From contig NZ_AP028136.1 in NCBI RefSeq assembly GCF_030297555.1, positions 1,302,001-1,366,000 of the forward strand: 64,000 bases of DNA. The letters are read 5' to 3'. Each line of letters starts with the position of its first letter. Within the stretch, counting starts at the first letter, position 1. The translations under genes and the position numbers were made by a program. Below, one piece after another: positions 38,181 to 47,453 of this stretch. Below the pieces are notes generated by a model. It ran no database searches. It was not told where the DNA came from and was given only the letters and a program-made list of their open reading frames with translations. The stretch comes from Polynucleobacter sp. HIN5. Its GTDB lineage: Bacteria > Pseudomonadota > Gammaproteobacteria > Burkholderiales > Burkholderiaceae.

Positions 38181-39596
38181 GTGACCAATATTGCCAGCAC
38201 CGCCCACACTTTTGGGCAGTTAAACCCCGAGGAGATTGCCAATCTCGTCGAGGCCTCGGCAGACATCTCACTGACACTCAATTCAGCGGGCGTGATTCAG
38301 AGTATTGCCTTTGGTAACCCAGATCTACGAAGTCCGAATTTAGAAAACTGGGTTGGTAAATCCTGGATTGATATGGTCACGGTAGAGAGCCGTCCGAAGA
38401 TTCAGGCGCTCTTAACAGATGCCAATGAATCCTCGCTCTCACGTTTTCGGCAAATTAATGTTCCAATGCCTGGGGCGAGTGATTTGCCCCTACTCTGCGC
38501 AACACTAAAAATCGGTAGTTCAGGTCAAATCATTGCGCTCGCTAGGGATTTACGAGAAATCTCTCTGTTACAACAACGTCTAGTCGACGCTCAGCAAGCG
38601 ATTGAACGTGATTACACTCGCCTACGTCAACTCGAAACCCGCTATCGAGTTTTATTCGAAATGGCCTCAGAGGCCGTACTCGTTCTTGATGCGAACACCT
38701 TCAAGATTGTTGAGGCGAATCCACGAGCTGCTGATTTATTGAGCGAATCCATTAAAAAACTCAATGGTCGTTCTCTAATTGATTATTTAGCCAAAGGTGA
38801 TCGGATTCAGGCGCAGTCTTTGTTGAGCAAGGTTGCCTATACCAATACCGCCGCTGATTTAAATACTAAATTACTGAATGGCCAAGAGGCATTTTTATCG
38901 GCTGCACCATTTCGCAATGAAAATCAATCTTTGCTATTAATTACGATTAAGCGCTCTGGTGAATTCATTGACCGTCAAGACGCTAGCGCACAATCATTAG
39001 TCATCCAAGCGCTTGAGAATGCACCCGATGGCTTTATCGTGACAAACTCAGCAGGAAAAATACTAACAGCTAATCAAGCCTTTTTACGCTTGATCATGGC
39101 GGATAAGCTCGACCAAATCTTAAATGAGCCCCTCGAGCGCTGGCTCGAGCGTTCGAGCGTCGATTTGCGTGTCATGCTCTCCAATCTTCAAGAAAAAGGA
39201 TCGATTAAGTTATTTGCAACATCGATTCGCGATTCCTTTGGTACCCTGCATCCGGTTGAGATCTCCGCTGTATCAGTCTCTTACCCACATTCCTGCTTAG
39301 GATTTACGATTCGCGAGGTTGGATCACGGATTCGCTCGAAGATCCAACCCGAAGAATCCATTACCCGTTCGAGCGAGGAACTCACGCAACTGGTTGGGCG
39401 TTTACCCTTAAAAGAAATTATTAATGAGACCACTGATTTGATTGAGCAGCTTTGCATTAAAGCTGCATTGGAGCTCACACGTGGTAATCGCGTCTCAGCC
39501 TCAGAGATGCTGGGCTTGTCACGGCAAAGTCTCTACATCAAATTACGTAAATACAATCTGAGCGATCAAAGCAAAGATAGCGACATCGAGGAATAA
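38181..39596 (+). CDS. ppsR: Photosynthesis gene repressor PpsR/CrtJ
   Basis: Transcription factor that represses bch, crt and puc-type genes under oxygen. Layout: N-terminal PAS (about 15-120), a Gln-rich coiled linker (LLQQRLVDAQQAIERDYTRL), two more PAS domains (about 150-260 and 275-390) and a Fis-type helix-turn-helix at the C-terminus (RVSASEMLGLSRQSLYIKLRKY). Cys425 in EQLCIKAALEL corresponds to redox Cys424/Cys420 of the Rhodobacter proteins, but no Cys occurs between about residues 120 and 370, so the usual inter-PAS partner cysteine is absent. Start GTG at 38181. Followed two bases later by crtA. Confidence 0.94.
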   Translation: MTNIASTAHTFGQLNPEEIANLVEASADISLTLNSAGVIQSIAFGNPDLRSPNLENWVGKSWIDMVTVESRPKIQALLTDANESSLSRFRQINVPMPGASDLPLLCATLKIGSSGQIIALARDLREISLLQQRLVDAQQAIERDYTRLRQLETRYRVLFEMASEAVLVLDANTFKIVEANPRAADLLSESIKKLNGRSLIDYLAKGDRIQAQSLLSKVAYTNTAADLNTKLLNGQEAFLSAAPFRNENQSLLLITIKRSGEFIDRQDASAQSLVIQALENAPDGFIVTNSAGKILTANQAFLRLIMADKLDQILNEPLERWLERSSVDLRVMLSNLQEKGSIKLFATSIRDSFGTLHPVEISAVSVSYPHSCLGFTIREVGSRIRSKIQPEESITRSSEELTQLVGRLPLKEIINETTDLIEQLCIKAALELTRGNRVSASEMLGLSRQSLYIKLRKYNLSDQSKDSDIEE

Positions 39597-39597
39597 G

Positions 39598-40284
39598 ATG
39601 TCATCACAGGTAGCGGTCATGAGCTTGGTCAGCATCCAACCGCAAGCCAAACTCGCTGGTATTGCCCGGCTCATGTTTAATCGATTTAGCACCTATCGAC
39701 CCAAAGGCTTAGTCCTACAAAAGCACATGGGGTCTGGCAAAAATGCAGGGTTCTCCGTGAGCCCCAGTGGGACTCATCAGGGTCTATTCAGCCTCTTTGA
39801 TTCTTTAGAGCATGCGAATGTATTTATTTGCGAATCGCCTTTGCTCAAGTGGTATCAAGACCATGCCCATGAACTATTTACCGTCAAACTGCGTGCTTAT
39901 TCAGTTAAAGGCCAATGGTCTGGCCATCAATTAAGTGAATCCATTGCGCCACCAAGCTCGGGACCGATTGCTTCGCTCACGCGCGCATCGATTAAACCCT
40001 CAAAAGCGGTCTCGTTTTGGACGAAAGCACCACCTGCCGAAGTCGATTTATTGCATACCGATGGCTGCTTGATTTCTGCAGGTGTAGGTGAGGCACCGAT
40101 CTTGCGGCAAGCGACTTTTACGATCTGGGAATCGCAAGCCGCTATGGACGCCTATGCCCGCTCTGGTGCTCATTTAGCTGCGATCAAATCGGCCATGCAA
40201 GGCCAATACTTTTCTGAATCCATGTTTGTGCGCTTTCAACCATTTGACGCAACCGGTTCATGGAAAGGAAGAACGCTTGCCTAA
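39598..40284 (+). CDS. crtA: Spheroidene monooxygenase CrtA
   Basis: Introduces the keto group that turns spheroidene into spheroidenone when oxygen is present. The sequence contains the family features RLMFNRFSTYRPKGLVLQKHMGSGKNAGFSVSPSGTHQGLF, FWTKAPPAEVDLLHTDGCLISAGVGEAPILRQATFTIWES and SESMFVRFQPFDATGSWKGR. Length 228. It follows ppsR by two bases and overlaps crtD by eight. In Rubrivivax crtA, crtD and crtC are similarly grouped. Confidence 0.93.
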   Translation: MSSQVAVMSLVSIQPQAKLAGIARLMFNRFSTYRPKGLVLQKHMGSGKNAGFSVSPSGTHQGLFSLFDSLEHANVFICESPLLKWYQDHAHELFTVKLRAYSVKGQWSGHQLSESIAPPSSGPIASLTRASIKPSKAVSFWTKAPPAEVDLLHTDGCLISAGVGEAPILRQATFTIWESQAAMDAYARSGAHLAAIKSAMQGQYFSESMFVRFQPFDATGSWKGRTLA

Positions 40285-41824
40285 ATCCCTTGGTAATCAA
40301 CCCATTGTGGTGATCGGTGGCGGCATCGGTGGCTTAGTAAGTGCTCTTGAGCTTGCTTGTGCGGGTCTTGAGGTCATCGTGGTTGAGAAAGAGCAGCAGC
40401 TCGGGGGGAAGATTCGGCAAATTGACTGTGCCGGTCATGGAGTGGATTCCGGGCCTACGGTATTTACTATGCGCTGGGTCTTTGATGGCATCTTTGCCAA
40501 TGCAGGCACACGACTAGAAGATGTGCTACGAATAGAGCCTCTCAAAATTTTAGCCCGCCATGCCTGGAGCAAATCCGAGCACTTGGATCTCTTTGCAGAT
40601 CGCGAGCAATCGGCCAAAGCGATTGAGGATTTTGCTGGTGTTGCAGAGGCACGACGCTTCCTTGATTTTTGTGAGCAAACCCGCAAACTCTATCGCGCCC
40701 TGGAAAAGCCGTATATGTTGTCGCAACGCCCCTCTATGATGGGCATGATGAGCGATTTAGGGCCGACTGGCTCGAAGGCTCTTTATGAGATTGGTCTATT
40801 TAATGATCTTTGGAAAAGTTTAGGTCGTTACTTTAAAGACCCGCGCTTACATCAACTCTTTGGTCGCTACGCCACCTATTGCGGTTCCTCACCGTTTCAA
40901 GCACCTGCAACCCTGATGCTCATCGCAGATGTAGAAATGCAAGGAGTGTGGGCTGTGCAAGGCGGCATGATTGCTATTACGCAAGCACTCACTGATCTAG
41001 CACGCGCCAAAGGTGTGCGCTTTATCTGCGGTGTTAACTGCGATGAGATTTTGCAACGAAACCGGAAGGTCTCAGGAGTGCGCTTAAGCAATGGTGAGAC
41101 GATTCAAACGCAAGCGGTTATCTTTAATGGTGATGCGATGGCCCTGCAAACTGGCTTATTGGGTAAGGCCAATCGTCACGCTTCCCCAATTACCCAAACC
41201 ACTCGATCACTCTCTGCGATTACCTGGTCAATGTACGCAAAGCCACACGGTTTTCCTCTAATTCGGCACAACGTATTCTTTGACTCAGACTACGATAGCG
41301 AGTTCACGGATATTTTCTACCGCAAGCGTTTGCCACAAAAGCCAACGGTTTACATTTGCGCCCAAGATCAAACCGATCGTCATCTTTCGCATCCGGATGG
41401 AGAGCGACTCTTGTGTTTAGTCAATGCACCAGCCACTGGCGATCACCAACAACCCACTTTATCTGAGATTGAATCATGTCAAGAAAAATCCCTTTCCCTA
41501 CTCGAACATTGTGGCCTCAATCTCTCCTTGGCGGATGCAACGGTGACACGCACTTCGCCTCAGGAGTTTCATCGCCTCTTTCCAGCAACGGGTGGGGCTC
41601 TTTATGGCCAAGCCAATCACGGCTGGATGGATACCTTTCGACGGCCAGCAGCCCAAACAGCAATACCGGGTCTTTATCTAGCGGGGGGCAGCGCGCATCC
41701 GGGAGCGGGAGTACCCATGGCAGCCCTATCAGGTCGTATGGCGGCCGCAACCCTGATGGGTCACCTCGGTTTGACCAAGCGGTCGGGTCGGGTGCTTATC
41801 TCTGGTGGTACGTCGACGCTTTAA
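40277..41824 (+). CDS. crtD: Hydroxyneurosporene/methoxyneurosporene dehydrogenase CrtD
   Basis: FAD-dependent carotenoid 3,4-desaturase. N-terminal dinucleotide fold PIVVIGGGIGGLVSALELA, then QLGGKIRQIDCAGHGVDSGPTVFTM and C-terminal GLYLAGGSAHPGAGVPMAALSGRMAA, the family signature. I use the TTG at 40277 because GGAAG lies six bases before it and it directly couples to the end of crtA; an ATG at 40226 lies inside crtA. The last 21 residues (after ATLMGHLG) look unlike CrtD and overlap the crtC frame, which is shifted by one base; see crtC. Confidence 0.92.
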   Translation: MPKSLGNQPIVVIGGGIGGLVSALELACAGLEVIVVEKEQQLGGKIRQIDCAGHGVDSGPTVFTMRWVFDGIFANAGTRLEDVLRIEPLKILARHAWSKSEHLDLFADREQSAKAIEDFAGVAEARRFLDFCEQTRKLYRALEKPYMLSQRPSMMGMMSDLGPTGSKALYEIGLFNDLWKSLGRYFKDPRLHQLFGRYATYCGSSPFQAPATLMLIADVEMQGVWAVQGGMIAITQALTDLARAKGVRFICGVNCDEILQRNRKVSGVRLSNGETIQTQAVIFNGDAMALQTGLLGKANRHASPITQTTRSLSAITWSMYAKPHGFPLIRHNVFFDSDYDSEFTDIFYRKRLPQKPTVYICAQDQTDRHLSHPDGERLLCLVNAPATGDHQQPTLSEIESCQEKSLSLLEHCGLNLSLADATVTRTSPQEFHRLFPATGGALYGQANHGWMDTFRRPAAQTAIPGLYLAGGSAHPGAGVPMAALSGRMAAATLMGHLGLTKRSGRVLISGGTSTL

Positions 41825-42693
41825 GTGATGATGGCCAGCATGGTCTGGTGATGATTGCGTTTGTAGGGAGCGTGTTCTCTCCCTACTATGCCTTAGCACG
41901 CCGTCGCCACACCCAAGTCAATCCAGAAAATCATTGCGCGATTAATTTAGCGATCTACAGTCCGGGTAATAAACGCTGGACCATGACCGAGCGTAGCGCA
42001 GCGAGTATTTCTCGCAATCAAACTGAGTTTGTGATTGGACCTAGCAGCCTCCATTGGAATGGTGACCATTTGCGGGTTGATTTTGTGGAACGCGCTGTTC
42101 CCTTTGGTCAACGCGTCGTTGGGCACTTCAAACTATACCCAAAACAATTATTTAATTTCTCGACCCATCTGGATGATCAGCACAAGCATCGTTGGGGACC
42201 CTTGGCTCCTGCTGCTCGGATTGAGGTTGAACTGGAATCTCCCAACATCAAGTGGCAGGGGAATGCATATTTTGATTCCAATGAGGGGGACGAACCGATT
42301 GCAATTCCGTTTAAGGATTGGGATTGGTCGCGCGCTCAGTTAAGTGGAGAGCGTACTGCAGTCATTTATGATGTTCGCCAACGTAATGGGGTGGAGCGGG
42401 TGCTGGGGTTGATTTTTACTCCCGATGGTCGCATTGAACATTTTGAACCCCCTCCTCGCCAAGCCTTACCCAAAACTGGTTGGCGGATTCAGAGGCAAAT
42501 GCGCAACCCCAAGGATGCCCAACTAAAGATATTGGAAACTCTAGAAGATACGCCCTTTTATGCACGCTCAGTTCTCAGTAGTGAACTATTCGGTGAGCGC
42601 GTGACTTCATTTCATGAGACGCTTGATGTACCCCGGCTCTCATCCTGGGCCGTGCAGTTTATGTTGCCGTGGCGGATGCCGAGGGTTAGGTAA
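41728..42693 (+). CDS. crtC: Hydroxyneurosporene synthase (carotenoid 1,2-hydratase) CrtC; start unclear, possible frameshift with crtD
   Basis: Adds water to the 1,2 double bond of neurosporene/lycopene. CrtC homology begins at RFDQAVGSGAYLWWYVDALSDDGQHGL (from about 41767) and continues AFVGSVFSPYYALARRR, NPENHCAINLAIYSP and HRWGPLAPAARIEVELE to the end. The only in-frame ATG upstream is at 41476, deep inside crtD, and the 80 residues it adds are Ser/Gly-rich shadow sequence. No GTG or TTG lies near; ATC at 41728 is the closest non-standard candidate. One extra G in the G-run at 41758-41760 would give ATG-GGG-TCA in frame and also fuse CrtD to CrtC. Start therefore uncertain. Confidence 0.85.
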   Translation: MRSYGGRNPDGSPRFDQAVGSGAYLWWYVDALSDDGQHGLVMIAFVGSVFSPYYALARRRHTQVNPENHCAINLAIYSPGNKRWTMTERSAASISRNQTEFVIGPSSLHWNGDHLRVDFVERAVPFGQRVVGHFKLYPKQLFNFSTHLDDQHKHRWGPLAPAARIEVELESPNIKWQGNAYFDSNEGDEPIAIPFKDWDWSRAQLSGERTAVIYDVRQRNGVERVLGLIFTPDGRIEHFEPPPRQALPKTGWRIQRQMRNPKDAQLKILETLEDTPFYARSVLSSELFGERVTSFHETLDVPRLSSWAVQFMLPWRMPRVR

Positions 42694-42704
42694 TTAATTC
42701 GTGA

Positions 42705-43772
42705 TTAACGAAGTGGTTGAATAAAACGATCGGCCACGGTCATTTCTGCCTCTCGCTTTCGCTCTTCCACACGCTCGAGCAGGTCAACAACCCAGGTAAG
42801 TCTCTCGTGGATCGTTCCACCGTAATGACGGATGTGCGGCGTTTTATTCACCGCCTCAATTAAGAACTGAACCGAGGGATGTGCTTGTGGGTTAAAGCGT
42901 CGGATCGAGAACTTCGCAATGATGGCTGAAGTGGCATGGGTTAATAAGACCAGTTTGCGCTGCTTGGAGACCACTGCACGGACCGACACCGAGTCAAGGT
43001 TGAGACGCTCGACTTCACGACCAATCTCTGCATAAATGAGACGTGCTGCAGCAATCGCTGGGCGACAGTCCCACGGCAAGTCACTGATCCCGATCTCTGC
43101 TTGGGTATAGAGTTTATCGGCCTCTTTGAGAAGCCGCGCCACGACGCGCGAGATTGCCTCATTAAATTGCGGGTTTGCCAACCACTTGCTGGGATCGAGT
43201 CCCTCTTCGCGCATCCACTCGATGGGTAAATAGATCCGGCCGTTCATCGCATCTTCACCGACATCACGAGCAATATTGGTTAATTGCATCGCGAGTCCGA
43301 GCTCACAGGCGCGCGCCACGGTCTCTGGCTCACGTTTTCCCATGATCAAACACATCATGGCGCCAACCGTACCTGCAACGCGTGAGCAGTAATCGAGTAA
43401 CTCATCAAAGGTCTCGTAAGTTCGGTATTGCGTATCCCAGGCGTACCCCTCAATCAATGCGAGTGGTAATTCTTTGGGAATATCAAAGGCGCGCACCACC
43501 TCTGCCAAAGCCCGATCTGCCGCTTCATCAATGGGTTGACCTAGGTAGATAGCATCTAATCGCTCTTGAAGCGTGATGATGGATTGCTCAGTTGCGTCTG
43601 CTGCATCAGCAATATCATCCGTGATCCGACAAAATGCGTAGAGAGCCGTAGCGGGATCGCGTACTCGACTTGGTAATACGCGCGAGGCAGCAAAGAAAGA
43701 TTTGGAGCCATCGCGCATGGTTTCTACGCATTCATTGAGATCCTCATCAAAGCGCTTGGAGCTGCGATTCAT
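42705..43772 (-). CDS. crtB: Phytoene synthase CrtB
   Basis: Condenses two geranylgeranyl diphosphates to phytoene. Both Asp-rich motifs are seen: CRITDDIADAAD and LTNIARDVGEDAMNGRIYLPIEWM. Also SKSFFAASRVLPSRVRDPATALYAFCR at the start. Length 355. The start overlaps the crtI stop by four bases, the standard crtIB pair. It is the last gene of the superoperon and converges on crtC with eleven bases between the stops. Confidence 0.96.
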   Translation of the reverse strand: MNRSSKRFDEDLNECVETMRDGSKSFFAASRVLPSRVRDPATALYAFCRITDDIADAADATEQSIITLQERLDAIYLGQPIDEAADRALAEVVRAFDIPKELPLALIEGYAWDTQYRTYETFDELLDYCSRVAGTVGAMMCLIMGKREPETVARACELGLAMQLTNIARDVGEDAMNGRIYLPIEWMREEGLDPSKWLANPQFNEAISRVVARLLKEADKLYTQAEIGISDLPWDCRPAIAAARLIYAEIGREVERLNLDSVSVRAVVSKQRKLVLLTHATSAIIAKFSIRRFNPQAHPSVQFLIEAVNKTPHIRHYGGTIHERLTWVVDLLERVEERKREAEMTVADRFIQPLR

Positions 43773-45298
43773 TGTGCATACCCCTTGGCCACATTAATTG
43801 GATGCGGAACTACTGACATTAAGGCCTTCGCCGACGACAAAACACCCGGAATTCCGGCCCCAGGATGGGTGCCGGCTCCCACCATATAAAGTCCTTTGAC
43901 ATCCTCGCTGCGGTTATGGGGTCTAAACCACGCACTTTGTAACAAGAGTGGCTCAAAGCCAAAGGCCGCCCCTTTGACCGATAACAACCGATCCTGAAAA
44001 TCCTGTGGGGTGGTGCAAAACGAGGTGGTGAGATGCTTTTGAAAGCCAGGTAATACCGATTGATCGAGATACTCTGCAATGGCTTGTCGATATGGCTCGG
44101 CAGTCTCTTGCCAGTTCGTGCCACTGTCTAAATTCGGCACAGGTGACAAGACATAAAAGGTGTCATGGCCAGCAGGTGCAAGACTCGGATCGGTCGCGGT
44201 GGGTCGGTGCAAATAGAGACTGAAATCCTTGGCGAGCACTTTGCGCTTGAAGATATCTTCCAGCAACTCGCGGTAACGCTTGCCCAGCAAAATCATATGG
44301 TGTGGTACATCCGGGTATTGCTGATTCGTTCCGAAGTACCAAACAAATAAACTCATTGAATATTTGCTACGTGCTACTTTTTTATCAGTCCATACTTTGC
44401 GATGCTGTGGTTCAATCAGTTTCTGATAGGTCCAGGCGGCATCGGCATTTGAAACGACGATATCCGCTGGTACAAAATTACCATCTTCTAGCGTGATTCC
44501 AACGGCTTTACCATCACGCACCTCGATGCGCTTTACTTCCTGATTGCATTGCACATCCACCCCTAAATCAGCCAATAGACGAACTAAGCCCTTAATTAAT
44601 GATCCAGTTCCGCCCATGGCTGAGAACACGCCGTGTTTACGTTCCAAGGAATTAATCAGTGAATACACTGCGGTTACCGAGAACGGATTACCACCAATCA
44701 GCAGTGGATGAAAACTCATCACCTGGCGTAACTTGTCATTCTTTAAATGCCTTGCAACCAGTGTGTAGATGCTCTCCCAAGCTTTCATTTTCACCATGGA
44801 TGGAAAGGCCTCGAATAAATCACTTAGGGAGTCAAAGGCGACATTGCTAAGTTCTTCAAAGCCCAGTTGATAGCATTTCTCGGCCTCCGCTAGAAAGCGA
44901 TCGTAGCCCGGTAAGTCGGCTGGACTGAACTTAGCAACCTCATCACGCATGCGCTTAAGATCACCGGTGTAATCAAAATGACTGCCATCGTCAAACCGAA
45001 TCCGATAAAACGGATCCATCAGTCGTAGATCCACATCATTTTCGAGTTTTTCACCGCATAGCTCCCATAACTCCTCGAGAAGAAAGGGAGCGGTAATGAT
45101 GGTGGGCCCGGCATCAAAGGTATAGCCATCACGCTCATACACATAAGCGCGACCACCCGGCTTATCGAGCTTCTCGAATACCTTAACCCGATACCCTTTA
45201 TGAGAAAGTCGAATGGCTGCGGCTAAGCCACCAAAACCACTCCCAATCACCACCGCAATCGGGCGGTCATCACTGGGCAGATAGGTTCGTTTGAGCAT
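43769..45298 (-). CDS. crtI: Phytoene desaturase CrtI
   Basis: FAD enzyme that desaturates phytoene to neurosporene or lycopene. N-terminal AVVIGSGFGGLAAAIRLSHKGY and FEKLDKPGGRAYVYERDGYTFDAGPTIITAP, C-terminal GLYMVGAGTHPGAGIPGVLSSAK are family signatures. Length 509. Whether it makes three or four desaturations cannot be told, so spheroidene or spirilloxanthin end products remain open, though crtA favours spheroidenone. It is preceded by a terminator-like hairpin after pufC, so its expression may be partly separate. Confidence 0.96.
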   Translation of the reverse strand: MLKRTYLPSDDRPIAVVIGSGFGGLAAAIRLSHKGYRVKVFEKLDKPGGRAYVYERDGYTFDAGPTIITAPFLLEELWELCGEKLENDVDLRLMDPFYRIRFDDGSHFDYTGDLKRMRDEVAKFSPADLPGYDRFLAEAEKCYQLGFEELSNVAFDSLSDLFEAFPSMVKMKAWESIYTLVARHLKNDKLRQVMSFHPLLIGGNPFSVTAVYSLINSLERKHGVFSAMGGTGSLIKGLVRLLADLGVDVQCNQEVKRIEVRDGKAVGITLEDGNFVPADIVVSNADAAWTYQKLIEPQHRKVWTDKKVARSKYSMSLFVWYFGTNQQYPDVPHHMILLGKRYRELLEDIFKRKVLAKDFSLYLHRPTATDPSLAPAGHDTFYVLSPVPNLDSGTNWQETAEPYRQAIAEYLDQSVLPGFQKHLTTSFCTTPQDFQDRLLSVKGAAFGFEPLLLQSAWFRPHNRSEDVKGLYMVGAGTHPGAGIPGVLSSAKALMSVVPHPINVAKGYAQ

Positions 45299-45313
45299 GA
45301 CTTCCTAATTTAG

Positions 45314-45341
45314 AAAAAAATGGCGCCACGAAGGACGCCAT
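45314..45341 (-). terminator. Terminator-like hairpin between pufC and crtI
   Basis: On the minus strand ATGGCG ... CGCCAT forms a stem around TCCTTCGTGG and is followed by seven T residues. It lies 22 bases after the pufC stop. It may end most puf transcripts or stabilise their 3-prime end, so crtI-crtB would be expressed at a lower level or from another promoter. Confidence 0.75.
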
Positions 45342-45362
45342 AAGTACCGGTTACATCATTCC

Positions 45363-46424
45363 TTACTTCATCGCGACAGTATTGCTCTTCTCGGCAGGCT
45401 TTGGAGCGACGCGTGGTGCTGGCGTGCCTGTCAAGAATGGATAATCTTTAAGCATCGAAACTCCATAGAGAGGTTTATAAGCTCCCTGATGGCAGGTTGC
45501 GCAATTCGCCTTCGCTACATCCCCTTCAGGCCCCAATCGATGGGCCGGAAATACATTGGTGATGGGCACCATGTAATTGTTATTGATATCACGTGCCATG
45601 CGAATGCCATACCATGCGGTCATCCGCTGCGGTGGACTTTGTGACCACTCGGGCATCGAGCGGGTATTGTGGCAATAAGCGCAGTTCACTCCCAACGAGG
45701 TCGACATATGCACCATCAAGCCAAATACCTTTTCGGTATCCTGAATACTGTTCTTATTGCCTGTCGGTAAAGCGGTGGGCCCATTCATACGAATGTTTTC
45801 CGCTTTTAATAAGTATGGGGTAAATGGGTCATAGGGTAAATCACTCCCACCAACCGATGCGGAAGGCGTATTTTGACCATTCTTACCGCTCAAGAATCCA
45901 CTACCCTGCGGCTTGGCTGGATCGGTAAACCAAACGTTTTGTGGAATATTGTTACCGCGGTGGCAGGTATAACAGGTGACTCCAGTCTCTGCGACGTGTG
46001 ATTTCCATTCAACGTTAATGCGTTGGGTCATCTGGATCATCTTGCGCGAGACAATTTTTGTGTAATTGGCGTCCTCTGCAAAATTTGCGACGTTATGGCA
46101 GTACGCACAGCCCTGCTCAGGCGCGACCCAACTGGTCATTGCCACCATAAAGTTCGTAAACTGGGCAACACTCAAGTTTCCTAAGACTTTGACGTTCTTA
46201 TAAACGGCTCCTGCTTTGGGGCCATTAGGGTCAGCAGGAATCCCTGCGGGGACCTCATTCTTTTCGGCCTGCGCCTCTAGCGTCCGTGGGTTATAAACCA
46301 TTGCCATACCCGTACCCCGGAATCCATTCTGCACCGATTCGATGGGTGGGCGCTCACACGCGGTCAATAATAATGTGGTGCCAATCAGAGCAGCAATGCT
46401 CAATATGCGTTGAATTGAGTTCAT
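45363..46424 (-). CDS. pufC: Reaction centre tetrahaem cytochrome c subunit PufC
   Basis: Periplasmic electron donor to the special pair. A lipoprotein signal with lipobox LLTAC (Cys23) anchors it. Four haem motifs are present: CAYCH (about residue 105), CYTCH (about 150), CAYCH (about 247) and CATCH (about 306). Length 353. It follows pufM by nine bases. Electrons may come from soluble cytochromes or HiPIP not seen here. Confidence 0.96.
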   Translation of the reverse strand: MNSIQRILSIAALIGTTLLLTACERPPIESVQNGFRGTGMAMVYNPRTLEAQAEKNEVPAGIPADPNGPKAGAVYKNVKVLGNLSVAQFTNFMVAMTSWVAPEQGCAYCHNVANFAEDANYTKIVSRKMIQMTQRINVEWKSHVAETGVTCYTCHRGNNIPQNVWFTDPAKPQGSGFLSGKNGQNTPSASVGGSDLPYDPFTPYLLKAENIRMNGPTALPTGNKNSIQDTEKVFGLMVHMSTSLGVNCAYCHNTRSMPEWSQSPPQRMTAWYGIRMARDINNNYMVPITNVFPAHRLGPEGDVAKANCATCHQGAYKPLYGVSMLKDYPFLTGTPAPRVAPKPAEKSNTVAMK

Positions 46425-46433
46425 GATGGCTCC

Positions 46434-47432
46434 TTATTTGGCGACGGGTGGAGGTGGCACGAATGTCGCTGCTGGATCAACCGTGGGGATGCTATACACA
46501 TCAGGGTATGCGGGTGCAACCCCATGCTTGACTGCCCACAAGTACCAGTTATCCACCACCGTACCCGTTAATAAAATTCCGATGCCACCTGTCAGTGGTA
46601 CCAATACGGCAAACCACCAGGCCCAACGGTGGATGGACTCCATCGTGGCATTAAAGCCCATGGTCCATCTCCAAAACAGTCCGGCACGCTCCGATGCAGT
46701 ACCGCGATCGACAATTTGCTCAATCTCGCGCTCACCACCATAGCGACCAACCGCTAAGATAGTGGCGCCGTGCATGGCAAATAACAACGCTGATCCATAA
46801 AGGAAGGCAATGGAGAGCATATGAAATGGGTTGTAAAACAAATTACCGTAACGCAAAGAGAATGCAGCGGTCCAATCGAGGTGCGAGAAGATACCAAAAG
46901 GTACGCCTTCGCTCCAGCTACCAACCAATAGCGGTCTTAAGAATCCCAAGACTAGGAACAACCAAATGGCAGAAAGGAATGCCCATGCGATATGCGTACC
47001 CATACCAAGCGCAACTGCGCGTCGGTAGGTGCGCCACCACCACAACAAGACCGATGCGGTTAAGAATGCACCAGCCATCATCCACCAACCACCCTCAGCA
47101 AGTGGCATATTTAAACTCAAGCCGTGCTTAGGTAACGGAGGATCGAGCGATAACCAAAACAGTTGGCGAATGAACTGGATAGGATCCCAGTTGACCGAGG
47201 CCAACATGTTCCAGCCAATAATCTGAAAGCCAATCATGCCAAAGAATAAGGAAGCAATCCCAATCGTTCCTAAATAAATCGGGCCGATCTGGGCATTCCC
47301 TAAACGCCCAAATAAATGGACTAAAAATGGTTTGCCAATACGCTCACGCTCATCCTTTCTGGGATTAAGCGGTGAGCCATGATGCGGTTCAGCGACAACC
47401 TGAACCTGAGTGAATAAATTTTGATAGTCCAT
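46434..47432 (-). CDS. pufM: Photosynthetic reaction centre subunit M (PufM)
   Basis: One of the two core subunits that bind the special pair bacteriochlorophylls and QA. Five helices; typical starts [16 protein letters not shown] and [25 protein letters not shown], the stretch [29 protein letters not shown], and [41 protein letters not shown] with the metal- and quinone-site residues. Length 332, normal for forms with a cytochrome subunit. It lies 21 bases after pufL. Confidence 0.97.
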   Translation of the reverse strand: MDYQNLFTQVQVVAEPHHGSPLNPRKDERERIGKPFLVHLFGRLGNAQIGPIYLGTIGIASLFFGMIGFQIIGWNMLASVNWDPIQFIRQLFWLSLDPPLPKHGLSLNMPLAEGGWWMMAGAFLTASVLLWWWRTYRRAVALGMGTHIAWAFLSAIWLFLVLGFLRPLLVGSWSEGVPFGIFSHLDWTAAFSLRYGNLFYNPFHMLSIAFLYGSALLFAMHGATILAVGRYGGEREIEQIVDRGTASERAGLFWRWTMGFNATMESIHRWAWWFAVLVPLTGGIGILLTGTVVDNWYLWAVKHGVAPAYPDVYSIPTVDPAATFVPPPPVAK

Positions 47433-47453
47433 ATCGTTATCCCTCGATTCTTC

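Noticed and set aside
41476..41727. ATG at 41476 as the true crtC start
   Set aside because: The 80 added residues are a Ser/Gly-rich shadow of the crtD coding sequence, and CrtC homology starts only near 41767.
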